Source of the DNA: CAYUQT01 sp964596165
GTDB lineage: Bacteria; Planctomycetota; Phycisphaerae; UBA1845; JAFGLZ01
Reading direction: 5' to 3'
Assembly: GCA_964596165.1 (NCBI GenBank)
Contig: CAZQTW010000028.1
Coordinates: forward strand, 1 to 64,000
DNA: 64,000 nt
Under the pieces are notes generated by a model, which saw only the letters and a list, made by a program, of their open reading frames with translations, had not been told where the DNA came from and did no database searches. How positions within the stretch are numbered: position 1 is the first letter of the stretch; each line of letters starts with the position of its first letter. Positions 1 to 8,580 of the stretch are shown here, piece after piece. The position numbers and the translations under genes were made by a program.

Positions 1-397
1 CGCTCCGGACAATCCGCCCCGTCCCTCGTCGGCCCCAGGGCCTGAACGGTTACGGTCAGAGTTGTACCTGCAAGTGGCGGAGCAAGGGCAGGGCGGGCTT
101 ACGGGCGGCCGATGAGTGCGGGAGGTGATGCGACGGAGGTCGGTCGAAAAGGAGGCAGTTGGTCATGGGCCTTCGGCCCACCCCTAGAGGATGAAAACGG
201 GGTGCGGCCATCTTGGCCGCCGCGGCGGGCAGGAAGCCCGCAGCAAAACGCATTTTCGGAGCAGTTGGTGAGGGCAGGTGGTGGGTGCCTTTGACGCGGA
301 TACTAGATATAACGTTTTGTTTCGAAACTAGATACGGCGCGTTGGCTGTACGGGTGAGCCTGGTGCCGGGGTGGATCGTGAAGGGGAAGATGGGAGC
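1..397. other. No gene seen; left-edge non-coding stretch
   Basis: Short open frames exist on both strands but none resembles a protein family, none has a convincing ribosome site, and they overlap each other. A small perfect hairpin (six-base stem, three-base loop) lies at 166-180. The stretch could be the far upstream region of the GntR gene or the tail of a gene beyond the window edge. Confidence 0.5.
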
Positions 398-426
398 TTG
401 ACAAGGGGGGGATGCTTGATTAGAAT
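398..426 (+). promoter_or_regulatory. Sigma-70-type promoter of the GntR gene
   Basis: A perfect -35 box TTGACA (398-403) is followed after 17 bases by a near-consensus -10 box TAGAAT (421-426). Transcription would begin near 433, downstream of the first possible start codon of the long frame (371). This supports the later start at 503. The inverted repeat TTCTATAGAA (431-440) sits at the predicted start site, and TTCTATA recurs at 457-463, so this may be the operator for autoregulation. Confidence 0.7.
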
Positions 427-502
427 AAGCTTCTATAGAAGTATCGTATTGATCAGTTCTATACCAGTAGTTCGACCCTTACGTCTCCTGGAGCGCCTTC
501 TC

Positions 503-1363
503 GTGTCCGTGAGCTTGAAAGAACAAGCGTACACGCACCTCCGGCAGTTTCTGACTGGCGGACAGTGGCCTGAGGGAGCGGTTTTGCTTCCGGGCAAACT
601 GGCCAAACGTTTGGGCATGAGTCCCACACCGGTGAGAGAGGCCATCATCCGGTTGGAGAGTGAAGGATTCGTCGAGACGGTTCCCAAACGGGGCGTTCGC
701 CTGCGGCGGATGAGTCGAGAGGACCTCGAGCATATTTTCGACCTTCGCGCGGTGATCGAAGGCGGCGCGGCGAGGCTTGCCGCCGAGCGGATCACGTCGG
801 ACGAATTGGACAGTCTTCAGCAGAACCTGACGGATCAGCGCCAGGACTTGCTGAGCGTTCGCCAGGTCCTGCGCGAGATGCCCGAGGCCAGCCGCGAGGG
901 GCGTCTATTGAGCGGGGCGGTTCACGAGCGAGGCGCGCGGCTCAACGTGGCGTTTCACCTTGAGTTGATGCGGGCCTCTCGAAACCCACGGCTGATCAAG
1001 GTCGTTGGCGATCTGCATATCCTCACGGTCTCGCTTCAAGACCGCGTGCATCCGCCCGGTGAGCCGATTCAGTGGCGAATGGCGCGCGACCTCGGCTTTC
1101 ACCGCTGCATCTTCCGAGCGTTGCGGCGCCGAGATGGGCTCGCCGCCCGGCGTTGGACCGAGAAGCACATCGCCGATGCGAAGAGGTATCACCTGGCGGG
1201 CTTCGACTGGCATCAGCGCGAACAGGCCATGTCGCGGCATGGCGTCGAATGGTCGCAGGAAACCATGGATTTGATCCATCATATGGAAGAGCGATTGGGC
1301 GACGACATCGAGCCGTCCTCCGAGAAGGGGCACAGAATCGATAGCACAGGAGTTGGAGAATAG
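503..1363 (+). CDS. GntR/FadR-family transcriptional regulator
   Basis: About 286 residues. The N-terminal winged helix-turn-helix (about residues 4-70) has the GntR signature, with MSPTPVREAIIRLESEGFV as recognition helix and a following basic wing. The C-terminal half is a helical FCD-type effector domain (start FDLRAVIEGGAA), with histidines in FHLELM and FHRCIF where FCD proteins bind metal and a carboxylate ligand. The GTG start at 503 is chosen because a strong promoter puts the transcript start near 433 and a GGAG motif lies about nine bases upstream. The open frame itself reaches back to 371. The target genes are not evident; the next gene encodes a surface protein and may be unrelated. 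The linker between the two domains is longer than usual. Confidence 0.8.
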   Translation: MSVSLKEQAYTHLRQFLTGGQWPEGAVLLPGKLAKRLGMSPTPVREAIIRLESEGFVETVPKRGVRLRRMSREDLEHIFDLRAVIEGGAARLAAERITSDELDSLQQNLTDQRQDLLSVRQVLREMPEASREGRLLSGAVHERGARLNVAFHLELMRASRNPRLIKVVGDLHILTVSLQDRVHPPGEPIQWRMARDLGFHRCIFRALRRRDGLAARRWTEKHIADAKRYHLAGFDWHQREQAMSRHGVEWSQETMDLIHHMEERLGDDIEPSSEKGHRIDSTGVGE

Positions 1364-1388
1364 GCGCATCCCCCAATCGGGCATGCCA

Positions 1389-1408
1389 ACTCGATTGTCA
1401 GATCGAGT
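1389..1408. other. Perfect hairpin downstream of the GntR gene
   Basis: Two seven-base arms (ACTCGAT and ATCGAGT) flank a six-base loop 25 bases after the GntR stop codon. There is no T run, so it is a weak terminator candidate or an mRNA end-stabilising hairpin. Confidence 0.4.
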
Positions 1409-1515
1409 GAAAGACCTTCCTGCGGAGGAGGGAAGGCGTTCGTCGGGTCAGAATCGCGTTCGACGGCGGAGTCGGACGGATTCACTTTCGGGACTTCCTG
1501 TTGGAGGAAAGAATC

Positions 1516-2442
1516 ATGAAAGCGAGTCTTTGGATTCCGGGATTGGTTTCGGCCGCGGTCTTGGCCGGTTCGGCCATGGCGGCTCCCACGTGGACGTTCC
1601 ACGACGGGCACTACTACGCCCTCAGCGAGACGTCGGGCAACTGGACGCAGACGGAGGCCGAGGCCGCTCAATACGGCGGGCACCTGGTGTCCATCAACAG
1701 CGCGGCGGAGAATGCGTGGCTGCTCTCCACGTATCCGCAATCCGCTTTCATCGGGCTGTATCAGACCTCCGAGAGCGAGGAGCCCGCGGGCAACTGGGCC
1801 TGGATCAACGGCGACGCCCTGAGCTATACGAATTGGCGGCCCGGTCAACCCGATGACTACCTCGGGCGCAACGAGTACGGCCAGATCAACGTCGGTGCCA
1901 CCGACGGCAAGTGGGATGATGTGGACGTCATCGGTTATCCCGAGACCCAGACGTACCAGGGGATCATGGAAGTACCGGACCTGACCTGGTACACGTACCA
2001 GGGGCATAAGTACGCCCTTACACTGACCGCGGGCACCTGGGCCACCCTCGAGTCCCAGGCCCAGATCTATGGCGGGCACCTGGTCACGATCAACAGTGCC
2101 GAGGAGAACGCCTGGCTGGTCAGCACGTTCCCGCAGAACTCGCTCTTCATCGGTCTGTATCAGCCGGAAGGTTCGTCGGAACCGGGTGGTGGCTGGAGCT
2201 GGATCAGCGGGGAGGCCGCTATGTACTGGAACTGGGGCGGTGGGCAACCCGACGGTTGGATGTCCGAGGACAACTACGGCATGATGAACATCGGAGCCCT
2301 GGACGGCCAGTGGCACGACGTGGGCCCCAGCGGCTTCCCGCTGAACGGCGCCTATTACGGGATCGTTGAGGTTCCCGAACCGACGACGCTCGCGTTGACC
2401 TTGCTGGGCGTGGCCTTCGGAATCCGCAGGCGGATTCGCTAG
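1516..2442 (+). CDS. Tandem C-type-lectin-domain protein with PEP-CTERM sorting signal
   Basis: 308 residues. An N-terminal signal peptide ends near SAMAAP. Two C-type-lectin-like repeats follow (about residues 25-155 and 160-290). Each has GGHLVSINSAAENAWL or a close variant, an FIGLYQ strand, an N/W-rich WINGDALSYTNW-type segment and a GQP(D) motif typical of the sugar-binding loop. The tail VPEPTTLALTLLGVAFGIRRRIR region has the PEP motif, a hydrophobic helix and terminal arginines of a PEP-CTERM exosortase substrate. The ATG at 1516 is preceded by GGAGGAAA. An open frame begins 15 bases earlier at a TTG that lies in the ribosome site. The protein is likely surface-attached or a matrix component binding glycans. 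The repeats are similar enough to suggest an internal duplication. No exosortase gene is in the window. Confidence 0.88.
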   Translation: MKASLWIPGLVSAAVLAGSAMAAPTWTFHDGHYYALSETSGNWTQTEAEAAQYGGHLVSINSAAENAWLLSTYPQSAFIGLYQTSESEEPAGNWAWINGDALSYTNWRPGQPDDYLGRNEYGQINVGATDGKWDDVDVIGYPETQTYQGIMEVPDLTWYTYQGHKYALTLTAGTWATLESQAQIYGGHLVTINSAEENAWLVSTFPQNSLFIGLYQPEGSSEPGGGWSWISGEAAMYWNWGGGQPDGWMSEDNYGMMNIGALDGQWHDVGPSGFPLNGAYYGIVEVPEPTTLALTLLGVAFGIRRRIR

Positions 2443-2526
2443 GTCGGCTCACGATCAGTGGATTGATAGTACCACGATTCGGCGCCGCGGCTTGACGTTA
2501 CCCACTGCAACCGCGGTGTCTCATGA

Positions 2527-2570
2527 AACAGGGGTGTTCTACTTCCTTCCCGAAGTAGAGCATCCCTGTT
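2527..2570 (+). terminator. Long-stem transcription terminator after the lectin gene
   Basis: Two 19-base arms pair completely, counting two G-T wobbles, across a six-base loop. A T-rich stretch follows (2571-2584). It lies 84 bases after the stop codon of the PEP-CTERM gene. Given its symmetry it could also act on the opposite strand. Confidence 0.7.
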
Positions 2571-2782
2571 GTTGTCTCCTCTTCACACCGGTATTTCCCT
2601 CCAATCACTCGGTGGAATTCTTTAGCCGACGAACCTTTCACTTTGCAGGGCGTATAGTGGAGCGAAATCCACTGTCATCTTGAGATCCTCGAACACGTAG
2701 GTCAGCCAAGTCAAAAGTCCCCGAGAACCCCATTGCGGCAACCTGGTTCCGCCTACTGCCGCGCAAGAGGAGGTACCTTACC

Positions 2783-4186
2783 ACGGAACACCGTGCGTGC
2801 AATTGCGGCCGGACCCTTCGACAGCGAGCTGTCCTCATCCTGCTGATATGGCTCTTGGGCTCGGCCGTGACCGTCGGGGTGACTGTGGTCACACTGAAGT
2901 ACTTTCCACGGTGGACGGCCACGGCTCACATTCTCGTTGAGTCCATGACGCCAGGGGACCCGTTCAATCCCTAGGAGGAGCCTCCGGATCGCGAGACGAT
3001 CGAACGTAATCTTCGGAATCAGGCGAAAATGGTCCTCGACCCGGAGCTGTTCAGGGAGTTGCTGGTGAGCGCTGAGATTCGGGAGGAGACCGAGTGGTTC
3101 AAGCAGTTTGCGGGCAACACGGACAATGCCCTGGTGAATCTTGAGAAGCATTTCATCGCCGAGCCGGTAAGGGACTCCAGTCTCCTTGCGGTCTCCATGT
3201 CGATCCGCAACCCCAAGGATTCTCCCAAGATCGTCAACAAGTTAGTCAATCTCTACATCAAACGGGTCCAGGGTTGGGCACAGCGCTCGTTCAGGAATGA
3301 TGTGCAGGCATTCGAGAACGCGCTTCGTCTGAATGATAACGAGTTGAATGCGATTGACTCTGACATCCGCGAACTCGAAGGTCAGGGGTCGATCCCTGCC
3401 ATGCTCCGCGGCGCCCCCACGATTACGGCCCGTCTGGCGAGCCTCCAGGATGAACTGGCGAGGAAGGAATCCGAGATGGAACTTCTTCGGGCACGCTATA
3501 AGACCTACAGCGAGGCGAGTCCGGAGAGCATGCAGGCCAGTCCCGAGATCCTGGCGCGCATTGAAGCGAACGCAAAGGTGACGGAAACCCTCCAACGCGT
3601 GCGTCGTCTGAAGGACAAGCGCGACGACGTGCTGATTTCCTCCGGTGCTTCGGATCCCAAGATCGTTGAGATCAACAAGATCATAACCACGGCCGAGGAA
3701 GACATCGCCAAGGCTCGGGAGGGTGCGGTTAGAGAAGAGCGAGGTCTCCTCCTGGAGTCCTACCGGACGGTCTACTTCAGCTCGTTGCAGGCCGTTGCCG
3801 AACTGCGCGAATCGATGGCCACGGCGACCAACGCCCAACTGGACCTTGACAAGAAGTTGCGTCGCTACGATGAGCTGATTCGCAGGCGAGACAGAGTGGA
3901 AGGAGAACGCGATCGGCTTGCCGAGCAACATCAGCAACTGCTGATGGTCGTCCGGACGCGGGAGCCGGCGCGGATCTCCGTCTTCCGGCAAGCCACGGTG
4001 CCGCTGGAGCCCAGGAGTCCTCTGCCGGAGATCTGGATCCCGATCGGTATCGCAGTGAGTCGCCTGGTTGGCATCGTTCTGGCACTCATTGTCGGTCCTC
4101 GGAATGAAGTCGCGTCGGACGCCGCGCAGGGCGGGTTACAGCCGCGGGGCGTTGACGTGCCCGACAGCGCGAGGACCGGCGGGTAA
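2783..4186 (+). pseudogene. Wzz/GumC-type polysaccharide chain-length determinant, interrupted by a stop codon
   Basis: One reading frame encodes a first membrane helix (VLILLIWLLGSAVTVGVTVV, about 2831-2890), the AHILVES strand typical of Wzz proteins, a long coiled-coil region, and a second membrane helix near the end (PIGIAVSRLVGIVLALIVG). The frame is broken by TAG at 2972-2974, between FNP and EEPPDRE, and the homology continues directly after it. The likely start is also unusual. A strong AGAGGAGG site (2766-2773) stands before ACG at 2783, with no in-frame ATG, GTG or TTG ahead of the first helix. A reinitiated product from ATG 3029 would lack the first helix. TAG ends several neighbouring genes, so recoding is unlikely. 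The intact parent would set exopolysaccharide or O-antigen chain length in the inner membrane. No other exopolysaccharide gene adjoins it. Confidence 0.72.
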
Positions 4187-4413
4187 AACCCACCTTACGA
4201 AACTGCTGCGCCCCCCAGTTATCGGTTGTTCGACCCGACGCACCTCCGATTCGGCACGGGCGTCCATATCGGCCGTTGGGCATACTGTCTGCACGAAACC
4301 GACGACCGGCCATACGCGGTACATCAGCGGCAGGGACGGCCGATTCTCCGAGTCCGGGAAACATCGGGCAATCCCTCGGCCGCATTGGCAAAAGCACGGA
4401 TATTCAGGAACCG

Positions 4414-4962
4414 ATGACAGAGACAATGGCGACATCCGCGATGCATTCGATTGCACTGGTCGGCGGGAGCCTGCGCAGGGGGTTGCAGCGATTCATTCGT
4501 CGGCCCTCATCGCGTGAGCGGCGAGTTCTGCTCATGTTAGCCGCGGCCTGGATCCTGAGCGGATTCGACCTGGGGTTCACGATTGTGGCGCGATCCATGG
4601 GCATCTTGCACGAACTCAATCCCCTGGCATCCTACTTCCTGGGTGTCCACGGTGAACGAGGAATTGTCGTCTATAAGCTGGCGCTCATGGTGTTGGGGAC
4701 CGCCATACTCTGGCACTACCGAAGAAAGCCACAGGCCGAGCTGTCGACCTGTCTGGTCATGCTTGTCTACGTCATCCTCGCGACTCGGTGGTATGTCTAT
4801 TACGACGACCGGGCCATGCTGGAGGGATTCCCCGACGAAACGCTACCCGTCATCTCCGTGTCTCAATCCACCGTTCCAGGGACGCGGGTTGTTCTCGGAC
4901 TTCCTCCCCGAACTCGAATGGCTTATGCGCAATCAGGAGCGGGCGACGCTGCGAGACATTGA
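4414..4962 (+). CDS. DUF5658-like integral membrane protein
   Basis: About 182 residues with three or four membrane helices. The first helix segment contains the pattern DLGFTIVARSMGILHELNPL, typical of the small membrane family I know as DUF5658 (function unknown). The ATG at 4414 is favoured because upstream residues of the longer frame (from 4276) are low-complexity and uncharged-biased in an unprotein-like way. The ribosome site is weak. Its last 113 bases overlap the 3' end of the convergent rodA gene, and the final 35 or so residues lie outside the recognisable domain, so the true domain ends near VYYDDRAM. Role unknown. Confidence 0.6.
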   Translation: MTETMATSAMHSIALVGGSLRRGLQRFIRRPSSRERRVLLMLAAAWILSGFDLGFTIVARSMGILHELNPLASYFLGVHGERGIVVYKLALMVLGTAILWHYRRKPQAELSTCLVMLVYVILATRWYVYYDDRAMLEGFPDETLPVISVSQSTVPGTRVVLGLPPRTRMAYAQSGAGDAARH

Positions 4963-6412
4963 TTAGCAGGCCCACCGCCATGAAGTTGATGATCAGACTG
5001 CTGCCGCCGTAGCTGACGAAAGGCAGCGTCATCCCCGTGACCGGCATCAATCCGATGGTCATCCCTACGTTCACGACGGCCTGGGCGGCCATGAGCGATC
5101 CGACCCCGATGGCGAGCAGGCGGCCGAACGGATCGAGGGTGGCGGCGGCTACCTCAACGCTTCCCAGCACGATCAGCAAGTACATCAACAGGACGACGAT
5201 GCACCCAACCAGTCCCCACTGGTGTCCTAGGACGGCGAAGATGAAATCGTTGTGGCGATCGGGAAGAAAACCGTAGCGAACGTACGTGCCCTCCCACAGT
5301 CCCCGGCCCACGACACCGCCGCTGCCCAAGGCCACCTTACTGTGCCGGAGCTGATATCCCTGCTCGCGGTGCAAGTCGGCAAGCTTGCTGGCGATCCACC
5401 GGCGGATCTGAAGATCCCGCTCCGGATCGGGATCAAAGTGGGTCTTGAACCTTAGCAGAGTCCAGCCGGTGATGTCCGGGGGTGGAGGTATTTCCTCATT
5501 GCCGGCAAGCTCGCCCTCAGCCAACACCCGCTCGTTCTGTTTGATCTGGATTTGCCGAAACGTCGGTACCAAAAGCGCGAGAGCGGCCTTCTCGTACCAG
5601 GCGAGACGGATCGGCGGGGCCGCGGTGATCTCCGTGGCGGCGACCGACTCGGACGTCGGAGGTCCATGCGACGGCAAAAGCGTTTCGCGAGGCGGCGCGA
5701 GCTGACCGACCAGCACCATGACGCGGCTTCGTTGATAAGGCTCCATGACCCGCCAAGCCATGGGAACGGACACGACGCCCATGAGGACAACCAATCCAAG
5801 GTGGAGAATCCGCGCGCCGGCCACAAAGAGCATCGCGAACAGAACCGGCAACATGAGGAGTCCCGTGCCCAGATCCGGTTCCATGAGGATCAGCATCAGC
5901 GGGACGAACGTCAACAGGAACGGGGGTATCAGCCCCGTCCAGGTCCGGTAGTTGTCGCGAAACCGCAGGTAGCGGGCCAGCGCCATGATAAAGGCGATCT
6001 TCATAAGCTCTGAGGGTTGAAGTTGGAAGTAGGTGGTGGCGGTGCCCAGGCGGATCCATCGGGCGGACCCTCGAACGACGGGGATAATCGGATACAGAGG
6101 TGAGAGATGTAACTTGCGAACGAGGACCAGCACCAAGGTCAGCAACAATGCTATGGTGAAGAAGGTGTAGGAATACCGACCGATCTTTTGATAGGGCACG
6201 GCCACGGCAATGGCCATGACGACAAGACTAACCAGCAGGAATGCACCTTGGCGCAACGTGTGCCCCAGCGAGCCGCCGCCCGTTTGCCTCTCGGTTGCGT
6301 AGATGGCGATCATGCCCGCGGTAACCAGCACGCAGACAGGCACCCCGACCAGCCAGATCGTTCGAGTCAGTTTCCAGCCCTGCGCCTTGCCCATGTCGCT
6401 CTCGCCGGACAA
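4850..6412 (-). CDS. rodA: RodA/FtsW-family SEDS peptidoglycan glycosyltransferase with loop insertion
   Basis: 520 residues with about ten membrane helices. Family motifs are present: QPSELMKIAFIMALARY (132-148), MEPDLGTGLLM (177-187), PYQRSRV (225-231), KVALGSGGVVGRGLWEGT (359-376) and TGMTLPFVSYGGSSL near the C-terminus. SEDS proteins polymerise lipid II; RodA acts in cell elongation with a class B PBP. Here about 100 extra residues (roughly 235-350), hydrophilic apart from one short hydrophobic stretch, sit in the loop that carries the catalytic region, where typical RodA has about 20. No mre or PBP genes are adjacent, so RodA rather than FtsW is inferred from motifs only. An internal ATG at 6394 is an alternative start. 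It converges with the DUF5658-like gene. Confidence 0.85.
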   Translation of the reverse strand: MSGESDMGKAQGWKLTRTIWLVGVPVCVLVTAGMIAIYATERQTGGGSLGHTLRQGAFLLVSLVVMAIAVAVPYQKIGRYSYTFFTIALLLTLVLVLVRKLHLSPLYPIIPVVRGSARWIRLGTATTYFQLQPSELMKIAFIMALARYLRFRDNYRTWTGLIPPFLLTFVPLMLILMEPDLGTGLLMLPVLFAMLFVAGARILHLGLVVLMGVVSVPMAWRVMEPYQRSRVMVLVGQLAPPRETLLPSHGPPTSESVAATEITAAPPIRLAWYEKAALALLVPTFRQIQIKQNERVLAEGELAGNEEIPPPPDITGWTLLRFKTHFDPDPERDLQIRRWIASKLADLHREQGYQLRHSKVALGSGGVVGRGLWEGTYVRYGFLPDRHNDFIFAVLGHQWGLVGCIVVLLMYLLIVLGSVEVAAATLDPFGRLLAIGVGSLMAAQAVVNVGMTIGLMPVTGMTLPFVSYGGSSLIINFMAVGLLINVSQRRPLLIAHKPFEFGEEVREQPASLERWIETRR

Positions 6413-6721
6413 TCACGCCATCCTAACGCGCGACCTCCGTCAAAGTCACGCCGTCGGCAGGGGTATTCAACTTGTCCGCGCCAAATGACGATAACGGAAA
6501 TGAGGGCGAGCGCATTCGAGCCATGGCTTTCGAAGCGACATGAAGCGGCTTCACCCATTCTCTACCCTTCTCATCCGTCTAAGCGAGGCTGTCGTCGTCG
6601 TTGCGGGATTGGCGACCCTGCTTGCGGTCATCGGCGCAAACCGGTGATCTCCGGACGGCCGATGGCGTTGGACCGGGGGTACGGACTATAATAGTCCCTC
6701 GCAATTTCAAGCGAGGCGACC
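6413..6721. other. Divergent intergenic region between rodA and the aldehyde dehydrogenase
   Basis: 309 bases without a supported gene. It must hold the promoters of both flanking genes. On the plus strand a perfect TATAAT (6687-6692) lies 30 bases before the dehydrogenase ATG. No good -35 box stands at the right distance. I see no clear promoter for rodA. Confidence 0.5.
6687..6692 (+). promoter_or_regulatory. Candidate -10 box of the aldehyde dehydrogenase gene
   Basis: Perfect TATAAT, 29 bases upstream of the start codon. The sequence 17 bases upstream (GGCGTT) is a poor -35 box, so an activator may be needed or the match may be fortuitous. Confidence 0.4.
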
Positions 6722-8347
6722 ATGTCCACAGAAACCGTACCGTCTACAGCGAGGCAGGAGTGCCTTGAGCGCGACATCGTGTCGCCGCTTACCGGTCAAC
6801 CCATCCGCGTACGGATGGCCGGCCGTTCGATGCAGTCCGTCCGGCCGACGCTGCCGGACGAGCTACCAAGCGTCTACGAGCGCGCGCACGCCGCGTTCAA
6901 GCAGTGGGCCGATGTTTCCCCGGACGACCGGATCGATCTGATCGCCGGCGTCTATCGGTGCCTTTATGCACATCGTCATGACGTGGCCGACGCCGTCACC
7001 CAGGCAACCGGCAAGCCGCTGAGCGAGGCGTTGCTGACCGAGGTTCACAACACGCTCGACGGTTGTGCGTTTTTGGTGAAGCATGCCCGCAAGATCTTGG
7101 CGCCGCGAAGGCTACCGGCGCCGTTCCTGCTTCGCGCGATGGGCTACAAGGCCGTCCTCCGCCGCAAGCCGCACGGCGTGGTCACGAAGATCTCGGCCTT
7201 CAATTATCCCTTCAAGTTTGCCTTCGAAGCGACCGCTTTCGCCGTTGCGGCGGGCAATGCCATCGTCGTCAAGCCCGACTGGACGGTCTCCCATCCGGCC
7301 ACGCTGGTCCAATGGCTCTTTGAAGAGGCCGGGGCCCCGAAGGACCTCGTGCAGACGATCTACGGAAAAGGTCTCGGCCGCCATGTCGTCCAACAGCCGA
7401 TGGACTTTCTCAGTTTTACCGGCGGGACAGACACGGCTCAGAACATTTGGCGGCACCTGCCGCGTCCGATTCCCATCTCCTTCGAGCTGGGCGGAATGGA
7501 TCCGTTCATCGTCCTGCCGGACGCCGACCTCGACGTGGCCTCCCGCGCGCTGTTGTGGGGTCGTCTCATCGCGTGCGGTCAGACGTGCGTCGCCAGCAAA
7601 CGGGCGATCGTCGTCGACAGCCCGCCGGGACGGGCCGAGCAATTCGCCGAGCGAGTGAAGACCTTGCTGGCGTCGCTGCGACTGGCCGAAAACAGTCCCG
7701 GCGAATACGACATCGGTCCGGTCATCACCACCGAGGCGGCGGGGGTGCTGACCGAACAGGTCAACCGCGTGAAGGCGGCGGGCGCTCAGTGTCTGCTCGA
7801 AACGTCGCCCGGCCGTGCCGATCGCCCCAGTCTGTGGTTCGTGCCCAAGTCCGCGCGAACCAACCAGCCCTTGCTTCAAGAAGAGTTCTTCGGGCCGGTG
7901 TTCTGCGTGGTCCCGGTGGACAGCGAGCAGGAAGCGACCGAGATGGCCAACGCCCAACCTTACGGTCTGGGAAGCAGCGTATTCGGAAAGGATCGTCAGC
8001 GCGTCCAGGAAGTGGCCGCTCGCCTCGACGCCGGCATGAAGTGGGTCAACAACGTCGTAACGACCACCGGCGGCTGGCCGTGGACGGGGTGCAAGGCCTC
8101 CGGACCCGGGCACTCCTCGGGACAGGACGGGTTGCTCGCCATGACCCGCCCGGAAGTAACCGTGACCTATCGCGGACATGACCTCCGATCGATGCCGCAC
8201 ATCTTTCCCTACGACGTGAACCACCGCGCGATGGTCGAGGCGATGATCACCGCCTGCCATTCACCCAGTCCGCTTAGCCGGCTTGGCGGCTGGCTGCGGA
8301 TGCTCGGCCCGACGATTCGGCGGCTGAAGACGATCGGGGCGATGTAG
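6722..8347 (+). CDS. NAD(P)-dependent aldehyde dehydrogenase family protein
   Basis: 541 residues. The ALDH core is complete: an N-terminal oxyanion/cofactor region (ISAFNYPFKFAFEATAFA), the Rossmann glycine turn FTGGTDTA, the general-base glutamate in FELGGMDPFIV and the catalytic cysteine in GQTCVASKRAIV. The late motif QEEFFGPVFCV is also present. The enzyme oxidises an aldehyde to an acid or acyl derivative; the substrate is not readable. The C-terminal 60 residues extend past the usual end. ATG 6722 is the natural start. It faces the one-carbon operon tail to tail, so a role in handling aldehydes released by demethylation is possible but only inferred. Confidence 0.88.
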   Translation: MSTETVPSTARQECLERDIVSPLTGQPIRVRMAGRSMQSVRPTLPDELPSVYERAHAAFKQWADVSPDDRIDLIAGVYRCLYAHRHDVADAVTQATGKPLSEALLTEVHNTLDGCAFLVKHARKILAPRRLPAPFLLRAMGYKAVLRRKPHGVVTKISAFNYPFKFAFEATAFAVAAGNAIVVKPDWTVSHPATLVQWLFEEAGAPKDLVQTIYGKGLGRHVVQQPMDFLSFTGGTDTAQNIWRHLPRPIPISFELGGMDPFIVLPDADLDVASRALLWGRLIACGQTCVASKRAIVVDSPPGRAEQFAERVKTLLASLRLAENSPGEYDIGPVITTEAAGVLTEQVNRVKAAGAQCLLETSPGRADRPSLWFVPKSARTNQPLLQEEFFGPVFCVVPVDSEQEATEMANAQPYGLGSSVFGKDRQRVQEVAARLDAGMKWVNNVVTTTGGWPWTGCKASGPGHSSGQDGLLAMTRPEVTVTYRGHDLRSMPHIFPYDVNHRAMVEAMITACHSPSPLSRLGGWLRMLGPTIRRLKTIGAM

Positions 8348-8404
8348 GGGGTTTCATTCGAGAGAGTCTTTTGAACAGATGATCGGGCGAGGTCCTGAGC
8401 CGCT

Positions 8405-8470
8405 CCGAGCCGGCCGGTCGACCGGGCGGAGGACGGCTCGACTGAGCTCGCCGAAGTCCGTCCGGCTCGG
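8405..8470. terminator. Inverted repeat between convergent genes, possible bidirectional terminator
   Basis: Perfect nine-base arms CCGAGCCGG (8405-8413) and CCGGCTCGG (8462-8470) enclose a second palindrome, CCGGTCGACCGG. The element lies in the 233-base gap between the aldehyde dehydrogenase and the methyltransferase, which converge. No T run is present on either side. Confidence 0.4.
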
Positions 8471-8580
8471 AACGCGGAGGAATCGTCAACGTCGATAGAC
8501 GTCCTCCAAGATGCGATGGAGAGGTTGCGGATGTACGTACCGTCCCGAACGAAGCCCGCTGTCCTAGCGAATGACCCGCC

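Noticed and set aside
371..502. N-terminal extension of the GntR regulator
   Set aside because: A consensus promoter predicts transcription from about 433, and the extra residues are unlike the family.
2972..2974. TAG as a sense codon (stop-codon recoding)
   Set aside because: TAG ends several intact genes in the window, for example the GntR and UroD-family genes, so recoding is unlikely.
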